A stretch of DNA of 64,000 nt, taken from Kribbella capetownensis. Its GTDB lineage: Bacteria; Actinomycetota; Actinomycetes; Propionibacteriales; Kribbellaceae. Positions within the stretch are counted from its first letter, which is position 1. The number at the start of each line of letters is the position of its first letter. The position numbers and the translations under genes were made by a program. Positions 28,674-40,361 of this stretch are shown here, piece by piece. The stretch is taken from positions 62,001-126,000 of the forward strand of contig NZ_SJKD01000004.1 of NCBI RefSeq assembly GCF_004331485.1, given 5' to 3'. The notes beneath the pieces were generated by a model, which worked only from the letters and a program-made list of their open reading frames with translations, ran no database searches and had not been told where the DNA came from.

Positions 28674-29334
28674 TTCCGGGGCGCGCTGCGTTCCGGACCG
28701 TCTCCCAGAGCTCGTCGATGTCCGAACGGTCATCGGGCTCCGGCTTGTCGACCCAGCCGCTGGCCCAGGTCTCCTCGCCGCGGTCCAGGTCGAAGATCGA
28801 CTCGGCGAACGCGGCCGAGCCGATGTACCGGGTGTCCTCGTCGGCCTCAGCCTCAGGCTCAGGGGTCTTCGGCGCCGGCTTGTTCTGCGCCGGTTTGCTC
28901 TGGGTCCCCGTGGGCTTGGTGCCGGCCGGAGCGACCAGGGAGCGGGCGTAGTCCTGGGCTTCGAGCAGGCCCATGTCCAATTCGTCGGAGAGCAGCCGGA
29001 CCGCGCCCACCTCGTGGCCCGCCGTCATCAACTCCCGCACCCGGGTGTCCACATCCTGCCGGGGAGCCTTCTGACGCTGCTGGAACTGGATCTGCGGGTA
29101 CGGAGCCGGCGGCTGGTACTGCTGCGGCTGGACGGGCTGTGCAGGCTGGGCGTACTGCGCGTACTTCGGCCCGAGCTCGAGCGGCGGGCCGCCGTTCTTC
29201 TGCACCTCGGCCTGGATCCGGTTGATCACCGCCTGGACGCGGGCGTTCGGCGTACCGCTTCCCTTGCTCTGCTGCTTGGCCTTGGCGACCAGGCTGACGA
29301 TGATCATGATCACGACGAAGATCGCGAACTCCAC
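28657..29334 (-). CDS. Membrane-anchored protein with L7/L12-like helical segment
   Basis: A 225-residue protein. GTG 29334 is chosen because GGGAGG lies 6 nt upstream; longer GTG 29355 places that sequence inside the gene. One N-terminal membrane helix (EFAIFVVIMIIVSLVAKA) is followed by a Gln/Pro-rich linker with repeated YAQPAQPVQPQQ. A compact segment (VRELMTAGHEVGAVRLLSDE, then LDMGLLEAQDYARSL) resembles the C-terminal domain of ribosomal protein L7/L12. The C-terminus is acidic. Function unknown; the L7/L12 likeness is inferred from the helix-Gly-Leu-x-x-Ala spacing. Confidence 0.65.
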   Translation of the reverse strand: MEFAIFVVIMIIVSLVAKAKQQSKGSGTPNARVQAVINRIQAEVQKNGGPPLELGPKYAQYAQPAQPVQPQQYQPPAPYPQIQFQQRQKAPRQDVDTRVRELMTAGHEVGAVRLLSDELDMGLLEAQDYARSLVAPAGTKPTGTQSKPAQNKPAPKTPEPEAEADEDTRYIGSAAFAESIFDLDRGEETWASGWVDKPEPDDRSDIDELWETVRNAARPGTTPAS

Positions 29335-29439
29335 GGCTGACCTCCCGGTCGTCACGTCCGGAAGCCAAGCCTACGGGTCGACGGGGGCCGCCCACATTAC
29401 GCCGCGACCACGGAATCGGAGGATGCCGGCTGTGACCGC

Positions 29440-29538
29440 TACAATCCACTGCTAGAGCGCGTCCGGGAACTCAGCGCCTACTGCGCGGCACTCCGCCGAG
29501 TAGCTGCTCGCGACGGCGCTGAGTCCCCGGACGCACTC
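29440..29538 (+). promoter_or_regulatory. Putative -10 box and long leader hairpin of efp
   Basis: TACAAT at 29440-29445 is a good -10 candidate. The transcript would begin near 29452, directly at a large hairpin. Its arms are GAG, GCGTCCGGG and CTCAGCGCC (29455-29478) against GGCGCTGAG, CCCGGACGC and CTC (29515-29538). That gives 21 paired bases with small symmetric mismatches and a 36-nt apical region that can pair again (TACT/AGTA). It ends 34 nt before the efp start codon. Could be a 5' UTR stabiliser or a translation switch. Confidence 0.55.
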
Positions 29539-29571
29539 TGACCGCTGATCGATTTCGAAGGGCATACCCGC

Positions 29572-30135
29572 GTGGCAACGACGAACGACCTCAAGAACGG
29601 CATGGTGCTCGACCTGGACGGGCAGCTGTGGTCCGTGGTCTGGTTCCAGCACCACAAGCCGGGCAAGGGCGGCGCCGTGGTCCGGACGAAGCTGAAGAAC
29701 GTGCTGTCCGGCAAGGTGGTCGACAAGACGTTCAACGCCGACGTCAAGGTCGAGGTGGCCCAGGTCGACAAGCGCGACATGACCTATCTCTACAACGACG
29801 GCTCGGCGTACGTCTTCATGGACAAGTCCACCTACGACCAGCTGCAGATCCAGCCCGAGGTGGTCGGCGACGCCTCCCACTTCCTGCTGGAGAACCAGGA
29901 CGCCATCGTGGCGGTGCACGACGACCTGCCGCTGTACGTCGAGCTCCCGGCCTCGGTCGAGCTCACGGTCGAGTACACCGAGCCGGGTCTGCAGGGCGAC
30001 CGCTCCAGCGGCGGCACCAAGCCGGCCAAGCTGGAGACCGGCTACGACATCCAGGTCCCGCTGTTCCTGACCACCGGCGAGAAGGTCAAGGTCGACACCC
30101 GCACCGGGGACTACCTCGGCCGCGTCACCTCCTGA
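29572..30135 (+). CDS. efp: Elongation factor P
   Basis: A 187-residue factor that rescues ribosomes stalled at polyproline stretches. The KOW-like domain I carries Lys32 in [11 protein letters not shown], the site modified in many bacteria. OB domains II and III follow, with the family motif [20 protein letters not shown] and the C-terminal GDYLGRV. GTG 29572 is preceded by GAAGGG. nusB follows 25 nt later and probably shares the transcript. In related genomes a pepQ-like gene often precedes efp; here that position holds unrelated genes. Confidence 0.97.
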   Translation: MATTNDLKNGMVLDLDGQLWSVVWFQHHKPGKGGAVVRTKLKNVLSGKVVDKTFNADVKVEVAQVDKRDMTYLYNDGSAYVFMDKSTYDQLQIQPEVVGDASHFLLENQDAIVAVHDDLPLYVELPASVELTVEYTEPGLQGDRSSGGTKPAKLETGYDIQVPLFLTTGEKVKVDTRTGDYLGRVTS

Positions 30136-30160
30136 CGTTCGAGAGAGCTGACAACAGAAC

Positions 30161-30571
30161 ATGTCTGCCCGTAGCAAGGCCCGTAAACGCGCACTCGACG
30201 TGCTGTTCGAGTCCGAGGTCAGGGGGCTGCCGGTCGGCGGCACCCTGGCCGACCGGGTGGCGGACAACGACCCGCCGGTGAACGAGTTCACCGTGGCGCT
30301 GGTCGAGGGTGTCGCGAAGCACATCGACGTGATCGACGACCTGCTCCAGACGCACTCGGTGGGCTGGTCGCTGGACCGGATGCCCGCGGTCGATCGCAAC
30401 ATCCTGCGGATCGGCACCTACGAGCTGCTGTTCGACGACCAGGTGCCGGATGTGGTCGCAGTGAGCGAAGCGGTCGCGATGGCGCGCGACCTGTCGACGG
30501 ACGAGTCGCCGGCGTTCGTGAACGGCCTGCTGGCAAGACTGCTGCAGTTGAAGCCCACTCTGGGCGTCTGA
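30161..30571 (+). CDS. nusB: Transcription antitermination factor NusB
   Basis: A 136-residue all-helical protein that binds boxA RNA with NusE/S10 during rRNA transcription. The Arg-rich start SARSKARKRALDVLFESEV and the central WSLDRMPAVDRNILRIGTYELLF are diagnostic. The C-terminus ends SPAFVNGLLARLL. Full length. It follows efp closely and ends before a strong hairpin terminator. Confidence 0.96.
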   Translation: MSARSKARKRALDVLFESEVRGLPVGGTLADRVADNDPPVNEFTVALVEGVAKHIDVIDDLLQTHSVGWSLDRMPAVDRNILRIGTYELLFDDQVPDVVAVSEAVAMARDLSTDESPAFVNGLLARLLQLKPTLGV

Positions 30572-30608
30572 CCGAGGAACGAGGGGGGCGAGCCCTGCCG
30601 GGAATCGG

Positions 30609-30641
30609 GGCCCGGTGACCGTCTCGGTACGGTCCCGGGCC
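30609..30641. terminator. Hairpin terminator after nusB
   Basis: A 7-bp (GGCCCGG/CCGGGCC) plus 6-bp (GACCGT/ACGGTC) stem with a single T bulge and 6-nt loop, about 40 nt after the nusB stop. The 280-nt gap between the convergent nusB and bldD contains no gene. A near-perfect 13-nt direct repeat CGGTAYTGCGTTC lies at 30733-30745 and 30747-30759. Confidence 0.65.
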
Positions 30642-30851
30642 GGCTTGGCGTCCCCGTGGTGTGGCGCGGGGGGAACGGCCCCGGCCTGGTGCGGCGGATG
30701 AGGTGGTGCCCGCCACTGGTCCTGCATTTTGCGGTATTGCGTTCTCGGTACTGCGTTCCTGCCTCTTCTGGTCGAGCCCGGCCCCGGAAGGGAGCGGGCG
30801 GGCGGCCGCGGGCCAGCTGCTACGAGCCCCGACCGTCTCTCACGCCTCGCT

Positions 30852-31364
30852 TCAGGCGCCGGCTACCTCGGACTCCTCGACGTCGCCCTTCGCCTCCGGG
30901 TTCAGAACTCCCCAGGAGATGAAGCGCTCGGTCAGAGTCGTCGGCGACTCGTCGTAGATCACCGCGAGCGTGCGCATGTCGTCCTGACGGATCGACAGCA
31001 CCTTGCCGTTGTAGTCCCCGCGCTGAGCCTGGATCGTGGCCGCGTACCGCGTCAGCGGACCGGCCTCACTCGCGTCGAGGTGTTGCAGAGCCTCCAGGTC
31101 GAGGATCAACCGGGGCGGAGCGGCAGCCGCAGCGGCCGCGCTGGCGGAACCAGGCAGCAGTTCACGGATCGGCACGCCGTAGAAATCGGCGAGCTCCGCG
31201 AGCTTCTGGACCGTGACGGCTCGATCGCCGCGCTCGTACGAGCCGACGACGACCGCCTTCCAGCGACCCTTGGACTTCTCTTCCACGCCATGCAGCGACA
31301 GTCCCTGCTGCTGGCGGATGGCACGTAGCTTGCCACCCAGTGTCTTCGCGTATTCGCTAGGCAC
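30852..31364 (-). CDS. bldD: Developmental regulator BldD
   Basis: A 170-residue regulator. The N-terminal helix-turn-helix (about residues 7-65: KLRAIRQQQGLSLHGVEEKS, then VVGSYERGDRAVTVQKLAEL) matches BldD. An Ala-rich linker leads to the C-terminal domain, which keeps the c-di-GMP signature RGD-X8-RQDD exactly (RGD 115-117, RQDD 126-129). In Streptomyces, tetrameric c-di-GMP dimerises BldD to repress sporulation genes. GTG 31364 has GGAGGGAA upstream. A perfect BldD box lies at 31438-31452, implying autoregulation. Confidence 0.93.
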   Translation of the reverse strand: MPSEYAKTLGGKLRAIRQQQGLSLHGVEEKSKGRWKAVVVGSYERGDRAVTVQKLAELADFYGVPIRELLPGSASAAAAAAAPPRLILDLEALQHLDASEAGPLTRYAATIQAQRGDYNGKVLSIRQDDMRTLAVIYDESPTTLTERFISWGVLNPEAKGDVEESEVAGA

Positions 31365-31380
31365 GCTGGTTCTTCCCTCC

Positions 31381-31419
31381 GACTAGTTTCGTCTAGTCCG
31401 GCCCGCCGGAACGGGCCGG
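31381..31419 (-). promoter_or_regulatory. Two tandem hairpins in the bldD leader
   Basis: On the bldD transcript, CCGGCCCG-6 nt-CGGGCCGG (31419-31398) is followed directly by GACTAG-6 nt-CTAGTC (31398-31381). The second hairpin ends at the edge of the GGAGGGAA Shine-Dalgarno, 17 nt before the start codon. They may tune translation or mRNA stability. Both stems are perfect. Confidence 0.5.
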
Positions 31420-31437
31420 TCGGTGAAACCCCCCTCG

Positions 31438-31452
31438 ATTACACAGAGTAAC
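31438..31452. promoter_or_regulatory. BldD box (putative autoregulatory site)
   Basis: ATTACACAGAGTAAC matches the published BldD pseudo-palindrome nTnACnC(A/T)GnGTnAn at every fixed position. It lies 74-88 nt upstream of the bldD start and ~120 nt upstream of pyrR, in the divergent promoter region. Autoregulation of bldD is known in Streptomyces; an effect on pyrR would be inference. Confidence 0.8.
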
Positions 31453-31530
31453 AATATTCCGGGCCAGAGGCCAGCGTCAAGACGGCGTGTCACATCCGAT
31501 ACCATGTCAAGCGGTCCGAACGTCCTTTAA

Positions 31531-33106
<1,576 letters not shown>

Positions 33107-33110
<4 letters not shown>

Positions 33111-34399
33111 CCGCGTACCTGATCACCGGAGCCAAGATCGTGGGCGGTGAGGTCGCGGATCTGCTGCTGGACAACGGCGAGATCGTTGCTGTCGGCACCA
33201 ACCTCGACACGCCCGCGGAGGTCGAGACGATCGACGCCAGGGGTCTGATCGCGCTGCCCGGGCTGGTCGACCTGCACACGCACCTGCGCGAGCCCGGCCG
33301 GGAGGACGCGGAGACCGTCCTGACCGGCACCCGCGCCGCCGCGGTGGGCGGGTTCACCGCGGTGTTCGCGATGGCCAACACCGACCCGGTTGCCGACACC
33401 GCCGGTGTCGTCGAGCAGGTCTGGCGTCTCGGCCGCGAGGGTGGGTACGCCGATGTGGTCCCGATCGGCGCGGTCACGGTCGGCCGGCAGGGGTCGCAGC
33501 TCGCGGAGCTCGGCGCGATGGCGGACTCGGCGGCCCGAGTGCGGGTGTTTTCCGATGACGGCGACTGCGTCTGGGACGCCGCGCTGATGCGCCGGGCGCT
33601 GGAGTACGTGAAGGCGTTCGGCGGCGTGATCGCCCAGCACGCGCAGGAGCCGCGGCTGACCCAAGGTGCGCAGATGAACGAAGGAGCGCTCTCCGGCGTC
33701 CTTGGTCTGACCGGCTGGCCGAGCGTCGCGGAGGAGGCGATCATCGCCCGCGACATCCTGCTCAACGCGCACGTCGGCTCGAAGCTGCACATCTGTCACC
33801 TGTCCACCAAGGGCTCGGTGGAGATCGTCCGGGCGGCGAAGCAGCGCGGGCTGGACGTGACCGCCGAGGTCACCCCGCACCACCTGCTGCTGACCGAGGA
33901 TCTGGCCGCCTCCTACAACCCGGTCTACAAGGTGAACCCGCCGCTGCGGACCAAGGAGGACGTCGAGGCGGTTCGTGAGGGCCTGGCCGACGGGACGATC
34001 GACATCGTCGCCACCGACCACGCGCCACACCCGGTCGAGGACAAGGACTGCGAGTGGAGCGCGGCGTCGCCCGGCATGATCGGTCTGGAGACCGCGCTGA
34101 GCGTGGTCCAGCACGCGATGGTCGACACCAAGCTGCTGACCTGGGCCGAGGTGGCCGACCGGATGAGCTACCGCCCGGCCGAGATCGGCCAGATCGGTGA
34201 CCACGGCCGTCCGCTCGAGGCCGGTGCGCCGGCCAACGTCGTACTGATCGATCCGGCGGTCGAGCGGACCGTCGTACCGTCGGAGTCGACGTCGCTGTCG
34301 CGGAACACGCCGTTCGAGGGGATGACCCTGCCGGGCCGGGTGGTGGCCACGTTCCTGCGCGGTAGGCCGACCGTCCTGAACGGAAAGCCGGCCCGGTGA
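33107..34399 (+). CDS. pyrC: Dihydroorotase
   Basis: A 430-residue type I amidohydrolase. The metal-ligand motif is [14 protein letters not shown]. Further ligands are in [24 protein letters not shown] and [12 protein letters not shown]. It cyclises carbamoyl aspartate to dihydroorotate. ATG 33107 overlaps the pyrB stop. The stop overlaps the following PH-like gene by 4 nt. Confidence 0.96.
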
Positions 34400-34890
34400 A
34401 GGACTTCCTGGGCATCCTCGGCACGCTGGTGGTGCTTGCGTTGGCCTACTACGGCATGCTCCGGGGCTGGCGGAACCGCCAGGCCCGGCAGGCCGAGCTG
34501 GCACCGCTGCCTGCGGTGCCCGAGAACGACAAGACCAGAGGCGTGGAGGGCGTCTACGTCGCCACCACCTCGGCCGGCGACTGGATGGACCGGATCGCCG
34601 TGCACGAACTGGGCGTCCGCAGTACCGCGGACCTCGCCGTCAGTGCGGCCGGCCTGATCTTCCACCGGCAGGGCGCGGCGGATGTGTTCATCCCCGCGGA
34701 CCACCTGACGGCCGTCCGGACCGACCGTGGCATCGCCGGCAAGGTGACCGCGGAGAAGTCCGGCCTGGTGGTGGTCACCTGGAACCACGACGGTCGCGAG
34801 CTCGACACCGGCTTCCGCCCCCGCCGCAAGGCAGACACTGCCCCGCTGACCGAAACCATCGCGACCCTGATCGGAGTCGAGCAAAGATGA
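34396..34890 (+). CDS. PH-like domain membrane protein of the pyr operon
   Basis: A 164-residue protein. One N-terminal membrane helix ([19 protein letters not shown]) is followed by a basic stretch and a beta-rich cytoplasmic domain resembling the bacterial PH-like fold ([40 protein letters not shown]). Similar genes sit between pyrC and carA in other actinobacteria, such as the Rv1382 position in Mycobacterium. Its role in pyrimidine synthesis is unproven. It overlaps both neighbours by 4 nt, so it is certainly co-transcribed. Confidence 0.8.
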   Translation: MKDFLGILGTLVVLALAYYGMLRGWRNRQARQAELAPLPAVPENDKTRGVEGVYVATTSAGDWMDRIAVHELGVRSTADLAVSAAGLIFHRQGAADVFIPADHLTAVRTDRGIAGKVTAEKSGLVVVTWNHDGRELDTGFRPRRKADTAPLTETIATLIGVEQR

Positions 34891-36020
34891 GCCAGACCGC
34901 CCATAATCCAGCACTGCTGGTCCTGGAGGACGGCCGGGCATTCACCGGTACGTCGTACGGGGCGACCGGCGAGACGTTCGGCGAGGCGGTGTTCACCACC
35001 GGGATGACCGGCTACCAGGAGACGCTGACCGACCCGTCGTACCACCGCCAGATCGTCACCCAGACCGCACCGCACATCGGCAACACCGGGGTGAACGACG
35101 AGGACGACGAGTCGCAGCGGATCTGGGTGGCCGGGTACGTCGTCCGCGACCCGGCCCGGGTGCCGTCGAACTGGCGCGCCACCCGCTCGCTCGACGACCA
35201 GCTCAAGGGCCAGGGCATCGTCGGGATCGCCGGGATCGACACCCGGGCCCTGACCCGGCACCTGCGCGAGCGCGGCGCGATGCGGGCCGGGATCTCCACC
35301 GAGATCCTCGACCCGGCAGCGCTGCTGGAGAAGGTTCTGCAGCAGCCGCCGATGGTTGGAGCGGACCTGGCCTCCGAGGTCACCACCTTCGAGCCCTACG
35401 TGATCCCGGCCGAAGGCGAGAAGCGGTTCACCGTGGTCGCGCTCGACCTCGGGATCAAGTCGATGACGCCGAAGCGGATGGCCGAGCGCGGCATCGAGGT
35501 GCACGTGCTGCCGGCCACCGCGACGCTGGAGGAGGTGCTGGCGGTGAACCCGGACGGCATCTTCATGAGCAACGGCCCGGGCGACCCGGAGACCACCGAG
35601 CACCCGACGGACCTGCTCAAGGCCCTGCTGCAGCGGGGGAAGCCGTACTTCGGGATCTGCTTCGGCAACCAGGTCTTCGGCCGGGCGCTCGGACTGGGCA
35701 CGTTCAAGCTCAAGTACGGGCACCGCGGGATCAACCAGCCGGTGCTCGACCGGGCCACCGGCAAGGTCGAGATCACCGCGCAGAATCACGGGTTCGCGGT
35801 GGACGCGCCGATCGGGGAGACCGTCGAGACCGAGTACGGAACGGCTGAAGTCAGCCATGTCTCCCTCAACGACAACGTGGTCGAAGGGCTGAAGCTGACC
35901 GGGCAGGACGGTCGCGTGCTGGCCTTCTCGGTGCAGTACCACCCGGAAGCGGCGGCGGGTCCACACGACTCGGCGTACCTGTTCGATCGCTTCGTCGAAC
36001 TGATGGAAGGTAGGGCCTGA
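34887..36020 (+). CDS. carA: Carbamoyl-phosphate synthase small (glutaminase) subunit
   Basis: A 377-residue subunit. The class I glutamine amidotransferase triad is visible: the nucleophile Cys in [17 protein letters not shown], and His/Glu in [11 protein letters not shown]. The N-terminal domain has [17 protein letters not shown]. It releases ammonia from glutamine for CarB. The TGATG junction at 36018-36022 couples it to carB. Confidence 0.97.
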   Translation: MSQTAHNPALLVLEDGRAFTGTSYGATGETFGEAVFTTGMTGYQETLTDPSYHRQIVTQTAPHIGNTGVNDEDDESQRIWVAGYVVRDPARVPSNWRATRSLDDQLKGQGIVGIAGIDTRALTRHLRERGAMRAGISTEILDPAALLEKVLQQPPMVGADLASEVTTFEPYVIPAEGEKRFTVVALDLGIKSMTPKRMAERGIEVHVLPATATLEEVLAVNPDGIFMSNGPGDPETTEHPTDLLKALLQRGKPYFGICFGNQVFGRALGLGTFKLKYGHRGINQPVLDRATGKVEITAQNHGFAVDAPIGETVETEYGTAEVSHVSLNDNVVEGLKLTGQDGRVLAFSVQYHPEAAAGPHDSAYLFDRFVELMEGRA

Positions 36021-39000
36021 TGCCGCGGCGTACAGACATCGAGTCGGTCCTGGTGATCGGCTCCGGTCCGATCGTGATCGGTCAGGCCTGCGAGTTCGAC
36101 TACTCCGGGACCCAGGCCTGCCGGGTGCTGCGCGAGGAGGGGTTCCGGGTCGTCCTGGTCAACTCCAACCCGGCCACGATCATGACGGACCCGGAGTTCG
36201 CCGACGCCACCTACGTCGAGCCGATCACGCCGGAGTACGTCGAGAAGGTGATCGAGAAGGAGCGCCCGAACGCACTGCTCGCGACCCTTGGCGGCCAGAC
36301 CGCGCTGAACGCGGCGATCGCCCTGCACGACAACGGCGTACTGGAGAAGTACGGCGTCGAGCTGATCGGGGCGTCGGTCGACGCGATCCAGCGTGGTGAG
36401 AACCGGCAGTCGTTCAAGCAGATCGTCGAGAAGCTCGGCGCGGAGGTCGCGCGGTCGCGGATCTGTCACACGCTGGACGACGTGTTCGGTGCGGCCGCCG
36501 AGCTCGGCTACCCGCTGGTGGTGCGGCCGTCGTTCACGATGGGCGGCGTCGGCTCCGGGATGGCGTACGACGAGGCGGACCTGCGCCGGATCGCGGGCGC
36601 CGGACTGCAGGCCAGCCCGACCACCGAGGTACTGATCGAGGAGTCGATCCTCGGCTGGAAGGAGTACGAGCTGGAGGTGATGCGCGACAAGGCCGACAAC
36701 GTCGTGATCATCTGCTCGATCGAGAACGTCGACCCGATGGGCGTGCACACCGGCGACTCGGTCACGGTCGCACCGGCGATGACGCTGACCGACCGCGAGT
36801 ACCAGGTCATGCGGGACCTCGCCATCGGCATCATCCGCGAGGTCGGCGTCGACACCGGCGGCTGCAACATCCAGTTCGCGGTGAACCCGGCCGACGGCCG
36901 GTTGATCGTGATCGAGATGAACCCGCGGGTGTCCCGCTCGTCCGCGCTGGCGTCGAAGGCGACCGGCTTCCCGATCGCCAAGATCGCCGCCAAGGTGGCG
37001 ATCGGCTACACCCTGGACGAGATCCCGAACGACATCACCCGGCAGACGCCGGCCAGCTTCGAGCCGACGCTGGACTACGTGGTGGTGAAGGTGCCGCGGT
37101 TCGCGTTCGAGAAGTTCCCGGCCGCGGACGCGACGCTGACCACGCACATGAAGAGCGTCGGCGAAGCGATGGCGATCGGGCGCAACTACACCGAGGCGCT
37201 GCAGAAGGCGCTGCGCTCGCTGGAGAAGCCGGAGGCCCGGTTCTCCTGGGCCAGCCGGCCCGCGACCGAGCTGGAGCCGTTGCTCGAGGCAATCAAGACG
37301 CCGCACGACGGCCGGCTGCGGACCATCATGGACGCGATCCGGGCCGGTGCGACGCCGGAGCAGGTCTTCGACGCGACGAAGATCGACCCGTGGTTCGTGG
37401 ACCAGCTCTACCTGATCCACGAGATCGCCCTGCAGACCGCGGCCGCGCCGCGGCTCACGCCCGAGGTACTGCGACTGGCGAAGCGGCACGGGTTCTCCGA
37501 CCTGCAGCTCGCCGAGATCCGCGGGCTGACCGAGGACGTCGTCCGCGGGGTCCGGCAGGCGCTCGGGATCCGGCCGGTCTACAAGACGGTCGACACCTGT
37601 GCGGCCGAGTTCAAGGCCGAGACGCCGTACCACTACTCGTCGTACGACGAGGAGACCGAGGTGGCGCCGCGGACCGAGCCGGCGGTGCTGATCCTCGGAT
37701 CGGGGCCGAACCGGATCGGGCAGGGGATCGAGTTCGACTACTCCTGTGTGCACGCGTCGATGGCGCTGCGCGAGGCGGGCTACTGCACCGTGATGGTCAA
37801 CTGCAACCCGGAGACGGTCTCGACCGACTACGACACCTCGGACCGCCTGTACTTCGAGCCGCTCACCTGTGAGGACGTGCTCGAGATCGTGTACGCCGAG
37901 ATGCAGGCCGGACCGGTCGCCGGAGTGATCGTGCAGCTCGGCGGGCAGACGCCACTGGGTCTGGCCCAGCGGCTCGCGGACGCCGGCGTACCGATCGTGG
38001 GTACGTCGCCGGAGGCCATCCACCTGGCCGAGGAGCGGGGCGCGTTCGGCAAGGTGCTCGCCGACGCGGCCCTGCCGGCGCCGAAGCACGGTACGGCGAT
38101 GTCGGCCGACGAGGCGCGTGAGGTTGCCGAGGAGATCGGGTTCCCGGTGCTCGTGCGGCCGTCGTACGTGCTGGGCGGCCGCGGGATGGAGATCGTCTAC
38201 AGCGAGGCCGAACTGACCGCGGCGCTGGGACGGCTGAGCGGTGGCACGGGGTCGTGGGAGCACCCGGTGCTGATCGACCGGTTCCTCGACGACGCGGTCG
38301 AGATCGACGTGGACGGGCTGTTCGACGGCGACGAGTTGTTCCTGGGCGGCGTGATGGAGCACATCGAGGAGGCCGGGGTGCACTCCGGCGACTCGTCCTG
38401 CGCGTTGCCGCCGATCACGCTCGGGAACGCGGACATCGAGAAGATCCGCCAGTCGACCGAGGCGATCGCGCGCGGCGTCGGCGTACGCGGGCTGCTGAAC
38501 GTGCAGTACGCGCTGGCCGGCGACGTGCTCTACGTGCTGGAGGCCAACCCGCGCGCGTCCCGGACCGTGCCGTTCGTCTCGAAGGCGACCGCGACGCCGC
38601 TGGCGAAGGCGGCCGCCCGGGTGATGCTCGGTGCCACGATCGCGTCGCTGCGCGACGAGGGCATGCTGCCGGCCGAGGGCGACGGCGGGACGCTGCCGAC
38701 CTCGACGCCGATCGCGGTGAAGGAAGCCGTGATGCCGTTCAACCGGTTCCGGACCGTCGACGGCCGGTCGGTGGACACCGTCCTCGGGCCGGAGATGCGT
38801 TCGACCGGTGAGGTGATGGGGATCGACGACACCTTCGGCACGGCGTTCGCCAAGTCGCAGGCGGGGGCGTCGCAGCCGCTGCCCGGCGCCGGCAAGGTGT
38901 TCGTGTCGGTGGCGAACCGGGACAAGCGGCACATGATCTTCCCGGTGAAGCGGCTGGCCGATCTCGGCTTCGAGATCTACGCGACCGACGGGACGGCCGA

Positions 39001-39325
39001 CGTACTGCGCCGCAACGGGGTCGAGGCGATCACGGTCCGCAAGAACAGCCAGGGACCGGGCCCGAACGGCGAGCCGACCATCGTCCAGATGGTCCACGAC
39101 GGCGAACTCGACCTGATCGTCAACACCCCGATCGGGATCACCCAGGGCGGTTCGCCCCGCCTGGACGGCTACGAGATCCGCAGCGCCGCGGTGGCCCGGA
39201 ACATCCCGTGCATCACCACGGTGCAGGGGCTGGCGGCCGCGGTGCAGGGGATCGAGGCGCAGCGGGCCGGCGACATCGGCGTACGGTCGCTGCAGGACTG
39301 GGTGCCGAGGATCCGCGGTGTCTAG
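36020..39325 (+). CDS. carB: Carbamoyl-phosphate synthase large subunit
   Basis: A 1101-residue enzyme with two ATP-grasp halves. The N-half has [19 protein letters not shown] and the C-half [18 protein letters not shown]. The oligomerisation domain lies between (about residues 400-550). The C-terminal MGS-like allosteric domain starts near [13 protein letters not shown] and includes the [15 protein letters not shown] tail. Full length. It supplies carbamoyl phosphate for both pyrimidine and arginine synthesis. It overlaps pyrD by 8 nt. Confidence 0.97.
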   Translation: MPRRTDIESVLVIGSGPIVIGQACEFDYSGTQACRVLREEGFRVVLVNSNPATIMTDPEFADATYVEPITPEYVEKVIEKERPNALLATLGGQTALNAAIALHDNGVLEKYGVELIGASVDAIQRGENRQSFKQIVEKLGAEVARSRICHTLDDVFGAAAELGYPLVVRPSFTMGGVGSGMAYDEADLRRIAGAGLQASPTTEVLIEESILGWKEYELEVMRDKADNVVIICSIENVDPMGVHTGDSVTVAPAMTLTDREYQVMRDLAIGIIREVGVDTGGCNIQFAVNPADGRLIVIEMNPRVSRSSALASKATGFPIAKIAAKVAIGYTLDEIPNDITRQTPASFEPTLDYVVVKVPRFAFEKFPAADATLTTHMKSVGEAMAIGRNYTEALQKALRSLEKPEARFSWASRPATELEPLLEAIKTPHDGRLRTIMDAIRAGATPEQVFDATKIDPWFVDQLYLIHEIALQTAAAPRLTPEVLRLAKRHGFSDLQLAEIRGLTEDVVRGVRQALGIRPVYKTVDTCAAEFKAETPYHYSSYDEETEVAPRTEPAVLILGSGPNRIGQGIEFDYSCVHASMALREAGYCTVMVNCNPETVSTDYDTSDRLYFEPLTCEDVLEIVYAEMQAGPVAGVIVQLGGQTPLGLAQRLADAGVPIVGTSPEAIHLAEERGAFGKVLADAALPAPKHGTAMSADEAREVAEEIGFPVLVRPSYVLGGRGMEIVYSEAELTAALGRLSGGTGSWEHPVLIDRFLDDAVEIDVDGLFDGDELFLGGVMEHIEEAGVHSGDSSCALPPITLGNADIEKIRQSTEAIARGVGVRGLLNVQYALAGDVLYVLEANPRASRTVPFVSKATATPLAKAAARVMLGATIASLRDEGMLPAEGDGGTLPTSTPIAVKEAVMPFNRFRTVDGRSVDTVLGPEMRSTGEVMGIDDTFGTAFAKSQAGASQPLPGAGKVFVSVANRDKRHMIFPVKRLADLGFEIYATDGTADVLRRNGVEAITVRKNSQGPGPNGEPTIVQMVHDGELDLIVNTPIGITQGGSPRLDGYEIRSAAVARNIPCITTVQGLAAAVQGIEAQRAGDIGVRSLQDWVPRIRGV

Positions 39326-40361
39326 GCGGTCGGCGTATGGCCGCGTCGTCCGGCCGGTCCTGTACCGCCTGGGGAAGGGCGACGCCGAGGTCGCGCACGA
39401 GCAGACGCTCAACGCCCTGCGACGGCTGGGCCGCGTCCCGGGTGTCGTCCGCGTGATGTCGCGTATCCAGACCGGCTCGGAGCGGACGGTCTTCGGCGTC
39501 CGCTTCCCGGGCGCCGTCGGCCTGGCCGCGGGCATGGACAAGAACGGGATCGCGCTGCCGGCCTGGCGGGCGCTCGGGTTCGGCTTCGTCGAGGTCGGGA
39601 CGGTCACCGCGCACCCGCAGCCCGGGAACGAGAAGCCGCGGCTGTTCCGGCTGGTCGAGCACGAGGCCGTGATCAACCGGATGGGGTTCAACAACCTGGG
39701 CTCCGAGGCACTCGCTGCCCGGCTGGCGGCGTACGGGCCGCTCGGCTATCCGCTGGGCGTCTCGATCGGGAAATCGAAGGTGACCCCGCTCCAGGATGCC
39801 GTCGAGGACTACGTGACCTCGCTGCGACGGCTCTACCGGTACGGCGACTACTTCGCGGTCAACGTGTCGTCGCCGAACACGCCGGGGCTGCGCTCCCTGC
39901 AGGATGCCGGGCACCTTCGGGAGCTGCTGACGGCGCTGCGGGCTGAAGCTTCGTCGTTGAGCGTCTGCGGTCTGGACGGGAAGCCGATCCTGGTGAAGAT
40001 CGCGCCGGACCTGACCTCGTCGGCGATCGACGAACTGCTGCGGGTCTGCACCGACGTCGGCATCGCCGGGATCATCGCCACCAACACCACGATCGGCCGG
40101 CCCGGGGTGGAGTCGCACCCGCTGGCGTCCGAAACCGGCGGCTTGTCCGGGCGGCCGCTGACCGAGACGGCGGCCAAGACGGTCGCCCACATCCATGCGG
40201 AGACCGGGGGAGCGTTGCCGATCATCGGGGTCGGCGGCATTCTCGACTCCGCCGACGCGACCCGGCTGTTCGACGCCGGTGCCAGTCTCGTCCAGATCTA
40301 CACCGGGCTGATCTACCGCGGCCCCGGTCTTGTCCGTCAGATCAATCGGGGAGTGAGATGA
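39318..40361 (+). CDS. pyrD: Quinone-dependent dihydroorotate dehydrogenase (class 2)
   Basis: A 347-residue flavoprotein. The N-terminal ~50 residues form the membrane-associating extension typical of class 2. The FMN and substrate motifs are [23 protein letters not shown] and [17 protein letters not shown] (catalytic Ser), plus [21 protein letters not shown] 39318 starts within the carB end. It overlaps pyrF by 4 nt. Confidence 0.96.
   Translation: MSRRSAYGRVVRPVLYRLGKGDAEVAHEQTLNALRRLGRVPGVVRVMSRIQTGSERTVFGVRFPGAVGLAAGMDKNGIALPAWRALGFGFVEVGTVTAHPQPGNEKPRLFRLVEHEAVINRMGFNNLGSEALAARLAAYGPLGYPLGVSIGKSKVTPLQDAVEDYVTSLRRLYRYGDYFAVNVSSPNTPGLRSLQDAGHLRELLTALRAEASSLSVCGLDGKPILVKIAPDLTSSAIDELLRVCTDVGIAGIIATNTTIGRPGVESHPLASETGGLSGRPLTETAAKTVAHIHAETGGALPIIGVGGILDSADATRLFDAGASLVQIYTGLIYRGPGLVRQINRGVR

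Noticed and set aside
29431..29454. A seven-codon leader peptide before the efp hairpin
   Set aside because: GTG-started and very short, with no Shine-Dalgarno; the predicted transcript start lies near its end.
35786..39694. A 1302-codon open frame on the minus strand
   Set aside because: Antisense to carB and neighbours; composition is that of a shadow frame and no domain is recognisable.
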